A DNA stretch of 64,000 bases from Otatea glauca (taxonomy: Eukaryota > Streptophyta > Magnoliopsida > Poales > Poaceae), in assembly GCA_036346275.1 (NCBI GenBank), contig CM070719.1:32568093-32632092 (forward strand), written 5' to 3'. Below, one piece after another: positions 34,601-45,819 of this stretch (positions within the stretch are counted from its first letter, which is position 1; each line of letters opens with the position of its first letter). The notes under the pieces were generated by a model. It searched no databases. It had not been told where the DNA came from and was given only the letters and a program-made list of their open reading frames with translations. The position numbers and the translations under genes were made by a program.

Positions 34601-35190
34601 GCTCGAACGCAGTGTCAACCATCCGAGGTGCAGCGCAAGGGTTTGATAGGTAAGAGGAAAAGCGAGATGCGTGGTAAGATCATCTAGGGGAGAAGGTAAT
34701 ACCCAGGGACAAAAGGATACAACCGAAAGGCTTCAAATTAAGGAGGCAAATAAAGTTTTTTTTTTTTTTTCAATTAAAGGTATGGTTGTAACACCGTGCT
34801 TGGGGCAAGTGTACAACATACCAGACACTCCAGCAAAGAAAATCTTAGTATACGCGGACTAAACGTAACTAAACTGAAAGGAAAAGACATGCTCAAACAC
34901 CGCTGAGCACCAAAAACCTATCTTATATGGTAGGCTTCTCGGATATGTCTTTGATGGCTTGATCATCATCTTCCTTGATTTGATTCCTTGCAAAAGGCTC
35001 GAGATTTGGAGAAGTTTCATAAGATAAGTTCAATTTAAATTTCGAAACCATGTTTCAGCAAAGGAAAGGAATAAGAACCTAAGAATAAGACGAGGGGAGA
35101 CGAAAACTATTAAGTACCAATTTTGTTGGTTTGATTTAGAAAATAATTTTGAAGACCATGCTAACTAGGATAGCGACCTACAATCGATAT
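34601..35190. other. Gypsy element 1 leader between primer site and gag
   Basis: Untranslated leader on the minus strand with a poly(T) run at 34,749-34,770 on the plus strand. No gene seen. Confidence 0.6.
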
Positions 35191-35202
35191 GGCTCGATAC
35201 CA
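35191..35202 (-). other. Gypsy element 1 primer-binding site
   Basis: TGGTATCGAGCC on the minus strand, four bases after the 5' LTR. The standard initiator-tRNA-Met site in plants is TGGTATCAGAGC. Here the A of CAG is missing, exactly as in element 2. Confidence 0.8.
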
Positions 35203-35206
35203 TCTC

Positions 35207-38082
35207 TGCCGGGACCCGGTTTACAAATCAAACCCTCTGTATACCGCACTAGTCCAGGATCACGCTAGTGCACACAAAGTGGAAACACGATGTAATATCA
35301 TTCCATACAACGAATTAACTAAGAAGAAGCAAATTATTATTAAATAAAGCAAACGACCTTATGGTCAATGTTTACACCATTGTGCCTTAAGGGCTTAAGA
35401 AACAAATACTATTGCAATGAAAAGATAACTTGAACCATTCGACATGCCACGGGCAATCGTCTGGGAACGCCTTCCTAATCCACGTAGTCTTCATAGAATT
35501 CCTCTTCATGAGATTCATTATCTCCTTCAAAGAATCGATCAACAAGGGCATAAAGCCGTGAGTACAAAGGTACTCAAAGAAGCCGCAGGAATTGATGCAA
35601 TATATTTATGCACGGCTTGACAAGGATGGCTATATAGTTTATTTTGCGTAAAGCAATAACTTGAATTGAAATACAATAAATAGATTGAAAGCATATTTAT
35701 GAAAACATAAATAAATAATCGATAGATCAATGATAGACAACAAAACAACAATGAACTCCCGTTCACATCCAAACAATTCCACATTCCATATTTTATGAAA
35801 CACTCTATACCCGTGTGAAATTCCGGGCTTTGTCCATGACCATGACGCGCTATTCGAATAGTTTTACACTCTGCAGAGGTTGTACAACTTTACCCACAAG
35901 ACATGAACATCTCTTTGTGCAAGCGTTACTAACACACTTCCTTTGGTGTGTCGCAGAGATATCATGACAAAGCCTTTCCAATGCACACCTAAGCTCGATG
36001 ATCGCCGCTAAGGTTTCGCCCATAAGGCCCCTCTTGCGCCATGTGAATCTACCCGTCCATCCGGAACCCACACCACCATTGGCGTTACTCAAGGCTAGAC
36101 ATTACAAATTAATCACCTAGGTCTGTCCCATTCGGACATGTGGTAGTACGATTAGACCAGTTCAATGGCGCACAAGATTAAGTCCTTAAGTTGTCTCGGG
36201 CAAGACATCCACATCCCAACGTGCTAGAAAGCACCCCTTTATCGCACGATCACTTGCCCGAGGGAAAACAATTGTTCAACCAAGACCAATGGCAAACCCG
36301 CCATGGTACAACAAATTTTACAACAATGGCTAACGGCCACGATTCAATATCTCATTAAGTCAAGATTAACATTATTCAACATGTGACATGAATCCCAACG
36401 TATATGTAAGCATGTCTAAGCATAGCTACGATAACCCAATGTTGGTATTATGATTATGTCCAACTAGTAATGTCCCAACCTAGGTTTAACAATGGATACA
36501 TGGCATACAACGAATCAAGGTGGCATAATGTCAACTGGCATACATCTACTCCCATTAAATAAACATTGATACGTAAATAGCATGCAAGTGTATAAAATAA
36601 ATTACTTTGCAAACATAGGATCAATATGATCAAAGGTTACGACTTGCCTTGCTGATCTAGTGCTGAATCTTGGTCTTGAAGTCTTCGTTTGCTCCTCGAA
36701 TTAGCGTCTCACCGGAAAAGAAAACGATGAAACCAAATAAATACAAAACAGAGACTCAAACAAGCTCAAAACTGAAAATAAATGGCTCTGGAAGATAGAC
36801 CTTGATTTTAGAAAATTTTAGAAACTTGAATCGCCTCAATCGGAGTTCGTATGAGCGAGAACGGGCCTCCGAAAGATTAAATTCAGAGAAAATACAGAAA
36901 ATCAGAAAATCAGAATTTTTGGATTTATTTTTGTACTGAAAAAGGAATTTATTGCGCAACGCTGACGTCATCCGGCTCACGGTGGACAAGGTCCACGGCG
37001 CTGCGCCGGTTCACCGTGCACCGCCAGACGGTACGCGACACGACGCAGCGCGGCCGATCAAGGCCGACGCAGCGGCCACGCGGCACACATCCAATGGCGA
37101 CGCGAGATCCGACGGCCAAGGAGCCAAGGCACGCAGCGGAGGAGACGTGGCACGATCCGGGACACCTACTGGAGATCGGACGGCCAGAGTTCCTCGGCGG
37201 AGAACGACGGCGAGGCGGCGGCGCAACTCACCGGGACCGAAGAAGACGACACGGCAAGCGGCGCTACGGCGATGACTCGGGCACGAGACAAGTCAGACCG
37301 GAAAGAGGGCAACGCAGCGAATTCAGGGGAGCAAACGGCGACGGCAGAGGAGGATCGACGGCGGAGATCCGGGCGGCGGAAGGCGTCGGGCGAGGCGATA
37401 AACTCCGACGAGCTCGCGCGAAGAAACGGCGGCGGCTCGGGCAGCAAGGGAGGGGAAAAAGAGGCGCGCAGAGGGGATCTCTCGGGGCGCCGGCGCTTAA
37501 ATAGCACCTCGAGGTCGTGTCCGACACGGACTCCAAGACGTGCGGCGCGAGGACTCCGAGCGGCGGCGGCGGCGGCGGTTAGGGTTTGCGGCGCGGCGAC
37601 GGCGTGGCGCAATCCCAGCCCTCCACGCGCGAGGCGCCGACGGACGGCCATGCGGCGCGGTCGGTGAAACAGCCGAGCGAGCGGGCCGGGCGAGGTGAAG
37701 CGGCAGCGGCAGCCGACGCGAGCGGCCGCCGAAGGAGAAGCGGCCTCGAACGCTGCTGAAACGGGCGAGAGGATTCGGCCCGAGAGGCTTTTTGAAAATA
37801 AAATCCTTTTCTGATTTAAGAAAATCCAGAAATTCAAATAAAATTAAATAAATTCAAATAAATAGCAAATAAATTCAGAAAAATCCCCAAAAATACAGAA
37901 AAATTTCTTGGAGCACAAGGAACCCAATTAAAACTAAAATTCCTGATTTTGATGAACAGTTTAGCCAAATTAAATCCTTTTATTATTTAGAAATTCAAAT
38001 TAAGCTGGAGTTAATTCAAGAAAATGCAAATGGTTAAATTTTGAATTCCAACATTCCAAAACTCAAATTTTGGGATGTTACA
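35207..38082 (-). repeat. Gypsy element 1, 5' LTR
   Basis: Plus-strand limits TGCCGGGACCCGG (35,207) and TTTGGGATGTTACA (38,082). It is the direct partner of 27,240-30,112. Roughly 390 bp (37,060-37,452 against 29,082-29,474) read identically, while other parts differ by small indels. A TATA-like CTATTTAAG lies near 37,496-37,504 on the minus strand. Confidence 0.93.
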
Positions 38083-38959
38083 AAAATCTATTCGAATAAC
38101 TGTGTCTCCGGTTAAGGACAATAGTTGGGAATTTCACACATGGGTTAGATTTTATAAAATAAAACTTAGGAAGGAGGTTGTGTGCCATGAAAAGTAAATA
38201 GAGTAGGTTGTGTACCAATATGGTTCATTTTAACTTGAAAAATATATGAGAATCTTATTATTACTATTATTTAGTTTACTATAATTTTAGTATATTATTG
38301 TATTCAATTGCAAATGTTGCTTTACACAAAACAAGCCATGTAAGCCTTTCTTTGGAATAAGCTTTGCATATATTTATACTAGACTTGCATTCTATGCACA
38401 ACTTGTTGAGTACTTTATATGCTCACTCTTGCAATAATAATCAATCAGTTGGAGAAGAGGAGTCAACACCGGCTCTGAAGGAGGAGCCGCCGCCCGTCTT
38501 TTTATCCGCCCTTACAGCGACCTTTCTCTCTTTTCCTCCCATATCACGAGAAGGCCTGTTATTAGGATTCAAGCTTTGTCGATTGCCTGTGGCAGATCGA
38601 TGGGTTGTCCGTTGAAGTTTTCGTTTCATTGTAGTTTATCTTATTTATTGAATAATCCCTACAAGTCAAAATAAAATTAAACTCGACCATAAGGTAATCA
38701 CACTATCTATTTATTTATTTATTAAATCTAGTCATTTATTACAATTTTGCTGTGTATAGAGTTGATATTTCATCTATGCTGCTACTATGTACACTAGCGT
38801 GACTCTAGACTAGTGCAGTATATATAGAGGGTCCGAATTTGCATATTTGGGTCCCAACAGATAGTCACATGGGCTACTGCATTTCCAAAGAAAAGAATTG
38901 TGAGACTCATTTCACGTGTGTCCTTGATTCTTTTTTTAAAAAAAAATATTTCGGTGTCA

Positions 38960-39545
38960 CATCCTATGCCCAAGCTTTCTCCTCAATATCAAGACTAGCA
39001 ACCGAATCCTCAACATAAATGTTTTGCCTCTTGGGTTTCAGAGATGTGGCGAAATTTCTCCAAGATGGTGGTAATTTGTCAATAATGCCCCCTGCCACAA
39101 ATTTGTCAAGTAACTGACAACCACGGTGCATGAGTTCTCTCACAATGAGTTGTAGTTTATGAGCCTGTTCAACTACAGAATGGTTGTCAACCATTGTGTT
39201 TGTCAATCATTGTGTAGTCATGATATTGCTCATGACATACAGCTCACGTCCAACATCTGAGGCTGCAAACTTATGTTCGAGTGCCTCCCATAGTGCTGCA
39301 ACATTTTTGATGTGCATATACACGTCACATAGTTGGTCAGACCATACGTTTAGAATGCAGCCGAAAAAATTGTCGTAGCCGTGTCAAACTTTTTGTCTTT
39401 TAACATTAGGAGGTCCCTCTTTAGGACTAGGTAGCACAACCCACCATACATTCATAGCTAAGAGCCACAATTGGACCATTGTCTACACTCTATTAAAGTT
39501 CACACCACTGAACTTTTTCGGTTTCATAGCCTCGGTAAAACCGCC
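38960..39545 (-). pseudogene. Copia gag fragment
   Basis: On the minus strand: KPKKFSGVNF and MVQLWLLAMNVWWV (about 39,430-39,545), SDQLCDVYMHIKNVAALWEA (39,290-39,350), HKFAASDVGRELYVMSN, a stop, then VVEQAHKLQLIVRELMHRGC and DKFVAGGIIDKLPPSWRNFA to about 38,970. This is the UBN2-type Gag of Ty1/copia elements, with at least two stops and one shift. The element continues no further: the gypsy solo LTR starts 100 bp away, and no LTR or pol of this copy is recognised. Confidence 0.8.
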
Positions 39546-40265
39546 ATTACAATGTGCCTATCAGGTTTTTGGATTATAAGATGTTTGTGCACTTTTGTGA
39601 TTGTTTTAATTTCTAAGGAAATAGTCAAGAGTAATGCAACATATGTATTAGGTATAATGGAAACTACTAACAATAATATGATCGCACAATATATTACGTA
39701 TACCTCAAACATATGCATTAACATGATAGATCAGATAGCCGAAATACTACTAACAAAGAGATGGGATCACACATAGTATTTTTGACAGCATAATTGTATT
39801 CAAATAAACCGTAACTTACAGATGATTCGCTCCAACAAAGTTTGCGGTAGAGTCTGATGCGAAGAAAAAGACGCATAGAAGATCAAGAAAGAAAGCCGTG
39901 AGTAGCCGCGTGAACGCTAACCAAAAATCTTATTTGCCCCAACTTGTGCAGGACCAAAAATGACGATGGTTTTGGAGTAGCTGAGGTGGCGCGATGTAGT
40001 GGAACAACTAGCAGAGAAAAGAGAGGGTGGTGCGTGTGATTTTTTTGCAGAAAATGTTTTAGTTTGGTCCAACAAACATGATATCAGCTAAAGCTGCAAT
40101 GGACAATCCCTACTTCGATAACTGCAGTGGACCAGTTCTAGTTCTTCTGTAAAATGATGTGCCCAACAATCTCCTGCCAGAGCAACCGTGCTCGGTTCTC
40201 TCTAGCACCAGGTGAGCGTTCGTCCCACTCACGTTCGAGTGCGCTTGAACGATCGTGCGCATATC
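39546..40265. other. Probable leader of the copia relic; no gene
   Basis: On the minus strand this lies upstream of the gag relic, with a TCAGACTCTACC word near 39,850. It may be that element's leader. Between 40,080 and 40,265 nothing is recognised. Confidence 0.35.
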
Positions 40266-40699
40266 TGTTAGAGCTGATGTCTCAAACAGAAAAATAAAAA
40301 TAGTGGGTATATACATGTGTGCTATTCAGTGGGACAACGCGTTCTCACTCTCCGGGGCTCTTGGAGCCTTAGATTAAATTTCTTAGTGTGTAAAGAGGAT
40401 ATATACGTGTGTGTGCATGAGTGTGATGTGTGTGGGATGTGTGCGTCCTCTGCCATACAAACTGTTATGAGATAAGAATTCTGTAACCGATTCGGTTACT
40501 ATCTATCTCTTATTTGTGGGCGAATCTGAACTCATCTCTTATGCTTTTCTCATATATATTGGGCTTTCCACCATGTAAAAGATCAATCTAATAAAGCGAG
40601 GGAGTTCCACCCTATATTCTGTGTGCTCCTTTTCTTGATCGTGTGATCCTGTTGGTGTAATGTTGATTGATCGTGGGTGAACGACTACGTTTTACAACA
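40266..40699 (+). repeat. Copia 5' LTR (start uncertain)
   Basis: TGTTAGAGCTGATG at 40,266 and TTTTACAACA at 40,699 give the TGTT...AACA ends common in copia LTRs. A TATA-like CATATATATTGGG (about 40,549) and an AATAAAG word (40,588) lie inside. No second LTR is available for comparison, so the left limit is tentative. Confidence 0.45.
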
Positions 40700-42505
40700 C
40701 GTCATCAGCACGAGACTCTACCGTGGCTACCAATCGAGATCGTCTGCCTGCGACAATCTACATGGCATCGAAATTCATCCTGCTACACGCGATCATCCTA
40801 CTGCAAGCCCTACGTAAGTTCGATTTGCGTAAATCGCAATTATACAAGAAATAATCCTGTAGATTATGCAAAATTGTCAGAGATTAATTAGCTAATCCAA
40901 TACTGCAATCATAATCTCTGTAAACGTAAGTAGATTGCATCTACGGTTTTTCTGATCTTGCAAATCAAGATAATCGCGTATGAGTTTCTGTTTATCATCA
41001 ACATTAAGAAAAAAGAGGGAGTCGTCTCTGAGCTTGTAGCTCACCCGCGGCCAGAAGCCGCCGCACCTCCACCGACGAATCCGCGCCGCCGGCACCACGT
41101 GTCGCCTGCACCTCGCGTCGACCCGATGCCCTCCACTACTCGTGGCCGTGCGCCTTGTCAGCGCCCCGTTGTTGGCCCCGTGCGCCGCCCTTGGCTTTGC
41201 CATCCCGGCCAGCCCCACGTGCCGCAGATGCCATGCCCAGCCGGTGCCACACCGTGGCTTGGTCTCATGGCCTCCCCGCTCTGACCGACGCCAGAAGCGC
41301 CAACAGAGGTAGTCGCAAAAGTAGCCGCGGCCCCGCAGGCGTGCTGCGCCATGCCATCAACTACGAACCCCGTGCGCCTCATCGTCGGTGGTGATGGTGA
41401 CGCGTCGCGCCACGCGCCCGAAGCGCTCGACAGCGGCCTTGTGCGCTGGCAACGATGTCGATCCCTCGGCGTGCATCGGCCACACCGGCTTCCCGCCGTA
41501 GCCGCTGTCCGCTCGTAGCCGGACCGCCGCGCCATTGCAGCCTGACCACACCGTTCTTCGTCGGCCACTTCGAACCTGCCCACACCAACGGCTGCTTTTG
41601 TGCCCGATGCCGCCGCGGCCGCTTGAGCTCAAAGCTCGCCCGCCGGCCGTGGTTACGCCGCCAGTCGCTGCGTTACCTCAACCACCGGCCTCGTGCCCGC
41701 CGATCCGACGCCCCGACCGCCAAACCCCGTGCACTTTGCGTCGCGTCGCGATGTGGGGAGCTCCACGCCGTCTCGTTTTTTTTCCTGTAGAGAATGGTAG
41801 GCGGCGTCGGCAGTGCTCTTGGCGACTAGGGTTTTCTGTCGGCCTCCTAGGCAGTCCATTTTGGCGAGGCGCCCGATTGGGCTTTTTGGGCCAAATCGCT
41901 CGTGAAGGCTGATCGGCCAAGGCACCCTAGTGGGCCTGTTGGGCCAGACAACCGAGCGGACCAAATAGGCCGTTCGGCCCATTTTTCAAAAATAATTGTT
42001 AAAATCTGAATATTGGCTTTAATCCTACAAAATAGTTTTTCTAGGTTATGGACTTTCGTAAAATTTTGGTAAATTGATATTTAGAGCACATTGAAAGTTC
42101 CATGCCCTGGGTTTATTTTCTAGCTATATGTCATATTTTATATTCACTGATATTTACTTTCTGTTTTTTAAGTAATTCTAAAAATTGCTTAGTAATTAAC
42201 AGAAAATGCTAGAAAATTATATATAAAAAATATGTATGACCCATTTCTGTGTGTCATGTTGATAGATTAATTTTCTTAGCTTGTTTTTCATGTTAATATA
42301 TGCTAGTCATTTTTCCCTATTATTCAGTAATTCTGAAAATCGCTTAATAATTAGCAAAAATCATGAAAAATATTAGGAAAATCCTGAAAAAATGTGATGA
42401 TTATCTACTGAATAGATATAGACCAAAACTTTACTGATTCAATAATGAGCATGAAAAATAATATTTTACCTGAAGTAAAATCCCTGTTTTGTTTGCATAT
42501 AGGAT
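40700..42505 (+). other. Copia leader with GC-rich segment
   Basis: 41,030-41,960 is very GC-rich and open in several frames on both strands (up to 141 codons), with no recognisable protein. Flanking parts are AT-rich. It is either the normal long leader of this family or captured host exon DNA. Sequence alone does not decide. Confidence 0.4.
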
Positions 42506-42506
42506 A

Positions 42507-43633
42507 TGTCTGACATCACCAAGAAAGAATTTACTGAGCTTGCCCTGAATGGCAGCAACTACCTTACTTGGGCAATGGATGCCAAGATCAACTTGACAGC
42601 CCGATCCCTTGGAGCTGCAATTTTCTAGCCTGAAGCTAGTACCCCTGCTCTCCCTGAAGCCGCTAAATGAGCAACTTTGCACTTCCTGAGGCACCATCTC
42701 CATGCGGACCTGAAGGCCGAATATTTGATGGAGGAGGACCCGCTGGCTCTATGGAATTCCCTGAAGGAATGATATAACCAGCAAAGATCCGTTATGTTGC
42801 CAAAAGCACAATGGAAATGGACCCTCCTACGCTTTCAAGATTTTAAGTCAGTGGCAACATACAACTCTGTCATGCACAAAATTGTTGCCAAACTAGCATT
42901 CTGTGACCAAAAGATTACAGAAGCTGAAAAAATTGACAAGATATTGTGCACATTCCACCCCAATATGAGGATACTACAGCAACAGTATCGCCATGCAAAG
43001 TACCAGAAGTACTCAAAGCTAATATTGCCTGAAGCTCATGCAAACGCTCAGCAGGCTAGCAATAGCCGAGGCCACAGAAAGGGCCAAAGAGAGAAAGGGG
43101 ATAAATGGAAGAATGACAAAAATCATAAAGGAAGAGGTAAATACCAGTGGAAAATAAAAGGAAATGGATCAGGTCGCTTCCAGAAGAAAGGACCAACAAA
43201 TAAGACAAATGATCCTAAACAGCCATGCTTTATGTGTGGATAAACTGATCATTGGTCACGTACATGCCGCACCCCAAAGCATTTGGTAGAACTTTATATG
43301 AAATCCACTGGGAGATTCCAGAAGAATCAAGGGAATAAGGCGGAGGCACATTTTATTACTCAACATGTTGTTGACAATGGAATGGAATTAGATGATGATC
43401 AAGTCTCCAACCCCACAGAAGAATTCAAAAAGGGCCTTCTTGGATATGGTGATACTCCCATGGAAGAGGATGATCTTATCAGGGATGAGCTAAAAGAATT
43501 CCTTGTAAATCTCAGGAGGATGATACAAATGATTTGTATGGAGACATGCAGTAGTCTCCCAGTCTTTCTTTTAGAGTCAAATTCACATTACCCTTTTCTA
43601 GAGTCTCCTAAAGAGTCTCTTTTATCAATTTAG
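42507..43633 (+). pseudogene. Copia gag (UBN2 type with zinc knuckle)
   Basis: ATG at 42,507 gives MSDITKKEFTELALNGSNYL and TWAMDAKINLTARSLGA, then a TAG. After further stops (near 42,669 and 42,770) come LRFQDFKSVATYNSVMHKIV and KILCTFHPNM. A basic glycine/lysine-rich stretch follows, and then the CCHC knuckle CFMCG-stop-TDHWSRTC (43,227-43,270) with a TAA at its centre. An acidic tail to 43,633 ends Gag. About 375 codons, a normal length. The start is chosen because the conserved Gag N-terminus begins at this ATG. Confidence 0.85.
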
Positions 43634-43819
43634 TTTTTTTTGTGTTCCTGAATGAACAATGGTCTACGCTCCTGTTGAGCGATTATCGGTCAAATTCAAT
43701 AAAGTGTAATTTCAGGAAATTTATTTAATCATGCTATGCTTGTTTTATATTGTTTGTTTCTGTTGTAACAAATGTTTGATTGTCTTTATATCTTTAATAT
43801 AGAACACCTGTATAATCCA

Positions 43820-44122
43820 ATGGCGAAGGAGGAAATCTGGCTTGTAGACAGTTGCACCACAAATACAATTCTTAGAGAAACTAAATATTTTTAGACTTTA
43901 ATTAAGAAAACTGGAAATATTATGACCATCGTCGGAAGTGATGCTCTCATTGTTGGCACCGGAAGAGCCATCATAGTTCTCCCTATGGGCACTCGCATAA
44001 TTATAGAGAATGCCCTATTATACCCAGAGTCCAGTCGCACTCTTCTAAGTTTCAAAGACATCCGTCTAAATGGTTTCCACATAAAGATTGAAAATGAGGA
44101 TGGTACAGAATACCTTGACTAA
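43820..44122 (+). pseudogene. Copia protease region
   Basis: EEIWLVDSCTTNTILRETKY contains the copia protease active site (D-S-C-T, about 43,845). After a TAG come SDALIVGTGRAIIVLPMGT and LLYPESSRTLLSFKDIRLNG, the rest of the domain. A 190-bp non-coding gap with poly(T) separates it from gag. Confidence 0.8.
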
Positions 44123-44244
44123 GTTTGACGGGTGTAATAAACGTGTGGTCGAAAAACTTCCTTCCTTCTCCTCCGGATTATATTACACATATATAAAACC
44201 TGAAGTTTATGTTGCGATGAAAACTATAGTTAAAACCCCATAAA

Positions 44245-45206
44245 TATTTAAGATCTGGCATGATCGTCTGGGTCATCCTGGGTTGAATATGATGAGAAGA
44301 ATAATAAATAATTCTGCTGGCCACAACATAAAAACTACAGTATTTCCTAAACCTGAAGCTTTTATATACCCTGTTTGTGCTAAAGGAAAACTGATAGTGC
44401 GACCCTCTCATCTCAAAGTTAGGGAAGAATCACTGAATTTCCTGGAGAGAATTCAAAGTGATATCTGTGGACTAATTCAACCCCTGTCGGGTCCCTTTAA
44501 ATATTTTATGGTTCTAATAGATGCTTCTACTAGATGGTCTCATGTATGTCTCTTATCTACTAGGAACCATGCTTTTGCTAAATTAATCGCCAAAATTATT
44601 AAATTGAGAGCCTCCTTTCTAGAAGAAAGGATTAAGTCCATTCGCATGGATAATGCTGGCGAGTTTAACTTAAAAGCATTTAATGATTATTGCATGGCTC
44701 TGGGCATTAATGTAGAGCACCCTGTACCCCATGTCCACACACAAAATGGCCTTCATGAGTCATTAATTAAGAGAGTAAAGCTTATTGTCATGCCGTTTTT
44801 GCAGAATTGTAGGTTACACACCAGCTGTTGGGGCCATGCAGTGCTGCACGCTGCATCATTAATTCAATTCAGACCAACTGCATACCATGAAACTTCCCCC
44901 TTGCAGCTAGTGCGTGGGAAAAAACCAAGCATTTCCCATGTGCGAAAATTTGGCTGTGTTGTATACGTGCCAATCTCTCCACCTCAGCGTACCACCATGG
45001 GACCTCACCGGAAGTTGAGGATCTATGTAGGATATGAATCTCCGTCAATTATTAAATACCTAGAGCCTATGACAGGGGATCTGTACACGGCTCGGTACGC
45101 TGATTGTATTTTTGATGAGCACAATTTTTCGGCATTAGGGGAAGATAAGTACCACATTGAAGAATGCCGGGAAATAGATTGGAATGCCACTGGCATTCAG
45201 TCCTTG
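44245..45206 (+). pseudogene. Copia integrase, cut at its C-terminal side
   Basis: The pre-integrase segment WHDRLGHPGLNMMRRII (44,256) leads into one open frame to 45,218. The zinc motif is H...H...C with CAKGK. The core carries IQSDICGLIQP (Asp), IRMDNAGEFNLKAF (Asp) and HTQNGLHESLIKR (Glu), so all three catalytic acids are present. GKKPSISHVRKFGC and GPHRKLRIYVGYES are the conserved C-terminal blocks. The family-like part ends at about residue QSL (45,205). The last codons belong to the Tat LTR. RT is absent from this copy within the window. Confidence 0.87.
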
Positions 45207-45770
45207 TGGAATATATGAAACCAGGTATCTTCATGACCGGCCCAGTATCGCCTAAGGAGGAGACAGGCCCAAGCAGAAGGCCCAAAGGATGAGCCCCACG
45301 CCAAGCATTGCTGCCGCACGGAAGGAGGCACGTCCTATAGATAGTCGAATATGTATTTAGATATAAAAAGTTACAGTTGTGATCCGAGTCTTTATTAGGA
45401 TAGATAAAGATGTAAACCCTATCCTGTAACCAACTAGAATATAGCAACCAATCGGAATCTCCTAACCGATCAGGACTCTGTAAGCCGCCCCACCCCCAGT
45501 ATATAAGGGAGAGGGCGGGTAACACCATAGACATCCGATCATTCAAGTATAGAGCAATCGAGCCCTAGAGCACAGACCATATCGCCCAGAGCACATTACG
45601 CTTTGAGCAACCTTTGATCCAAGAGATCCATATAATCCCAGCACACAGGATTAGGGTATTACCTCCATCGTCGAGGGTCTGAACTTGTCTAATCCCTTGT
45701 CTTGTGTAACCTTCGAGTTTGAGATCCAGCGCCTACCCCATAAATTTATTGCCGACTACAAAAGTCAATA
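45207..45770 (+). repeat. Tat element 5' LTR
   Basis: The right end is set by the primer site (LTR end AAAAGTCAATA, with TA where CA is usual). The left end TGGAATATATG (45,207) is where copia integrase homology stops. It has a TATA box, CAGTATATAAGGGAG at 45,496-45,510. About 565 bp. Confidence 0.65.
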
Positions 45771-45771
45771 G

Positions 45772-45790
45772 TTGGCGCGCCAGGTAGGGG
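45772..45790 (+). other. Tat element primer-binding site
   Basis: TTGGCGCGCCAGGTAGGGG immediately after the LTR. It contains the perfect palindrome GGCGCGCC and is a primer site typical of Tat-like elements, distinct from the tRNA-Met type used by gypsy elements 1 and 2. Confidence 0.75.
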
Positions 45791-45819
45791 AAGCGCTATA
45801 ATCTTTTCCAAAAGACTCG

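Larger units (their letters stand above)
27240..38082 (-). mobile_element. Gypsy element 1: complete chromovirus (Tekay-like) LTR retrotransposon, 10.84 kb
   Basis: Two LTRs of about 2.87 kb (27,240-30,112 and 35,207-38,082) flank a 5.1-kb interior. The host duplication AAAAT stands at 27,235-27,239 and 38,083-38,087. On the minus strand the order is LTR, tRNA-Met-type primer site, gag, protease, RT, RNase H, integrase, chromodomain-like tail, polypurine tract, LTR. It inserted into the outer solo LTR. Reading frames are broken by many 1-2-base shifts that are probably assembly error (see findings), so the copy may be far more intact than the text suggests. Confidence 0.93.
23017..38859 (+). 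mobile_element. Gypsy solo LTR (about 3.25 kb) expanded by two nested insertions
   Basis: Starts TGTAACATCCCAATTTTTGC (23,017) and ends TTGGGTCCCAACA (38,859), with the 5-bp duplication GATAG at 23,012-23,016 and 38,860-38,864. Subtracting the inner solo LTR and gypsy element 1, each with one duplication copy, leaves about 3,253 bp, close to the 3.13-kb LTRs of gypsy element 2. It shares with them the TGTAACATCCCAA start and an internal block (ATTCCAAGACAAGTTGTGG at about 26,370 against CTATTCCAAGGCAAGTTGTG on the minus strand of element 2). It has a TATA-like CTATAAGTAGC near 23,565. No internal region remains, so it is a solo LTR. Confidence 0.82.
40266..45206 (+). mobile_element. Copia element, 3' truncated by the Tat insertion
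   Basis: A probable 5' LTR (40,266-40,699) is followed by a CGTCATCAGCACGAGACTC primer-site region, a 1.8-kb leader, gag, protease and integrase on the plus strand. Coding breaks off at about 45,206 where the Tat LTR starts. RT, RNase H and the 3' LTR are not in the window and presumably lie beyond its right end, or are lost. Stops in gag and pol show it is older than the elements inside it. Confidence 0.75.

Noticed and set aside
30113..35206. Calling gypsy element 1 a long-dead pseudogene from its many frameshifts
   Set aside because: The LTRs share long identical stretches and the shifts resemble the CAG/CTG read errors. The number of true frameshifts cannot be judged from this sequence.
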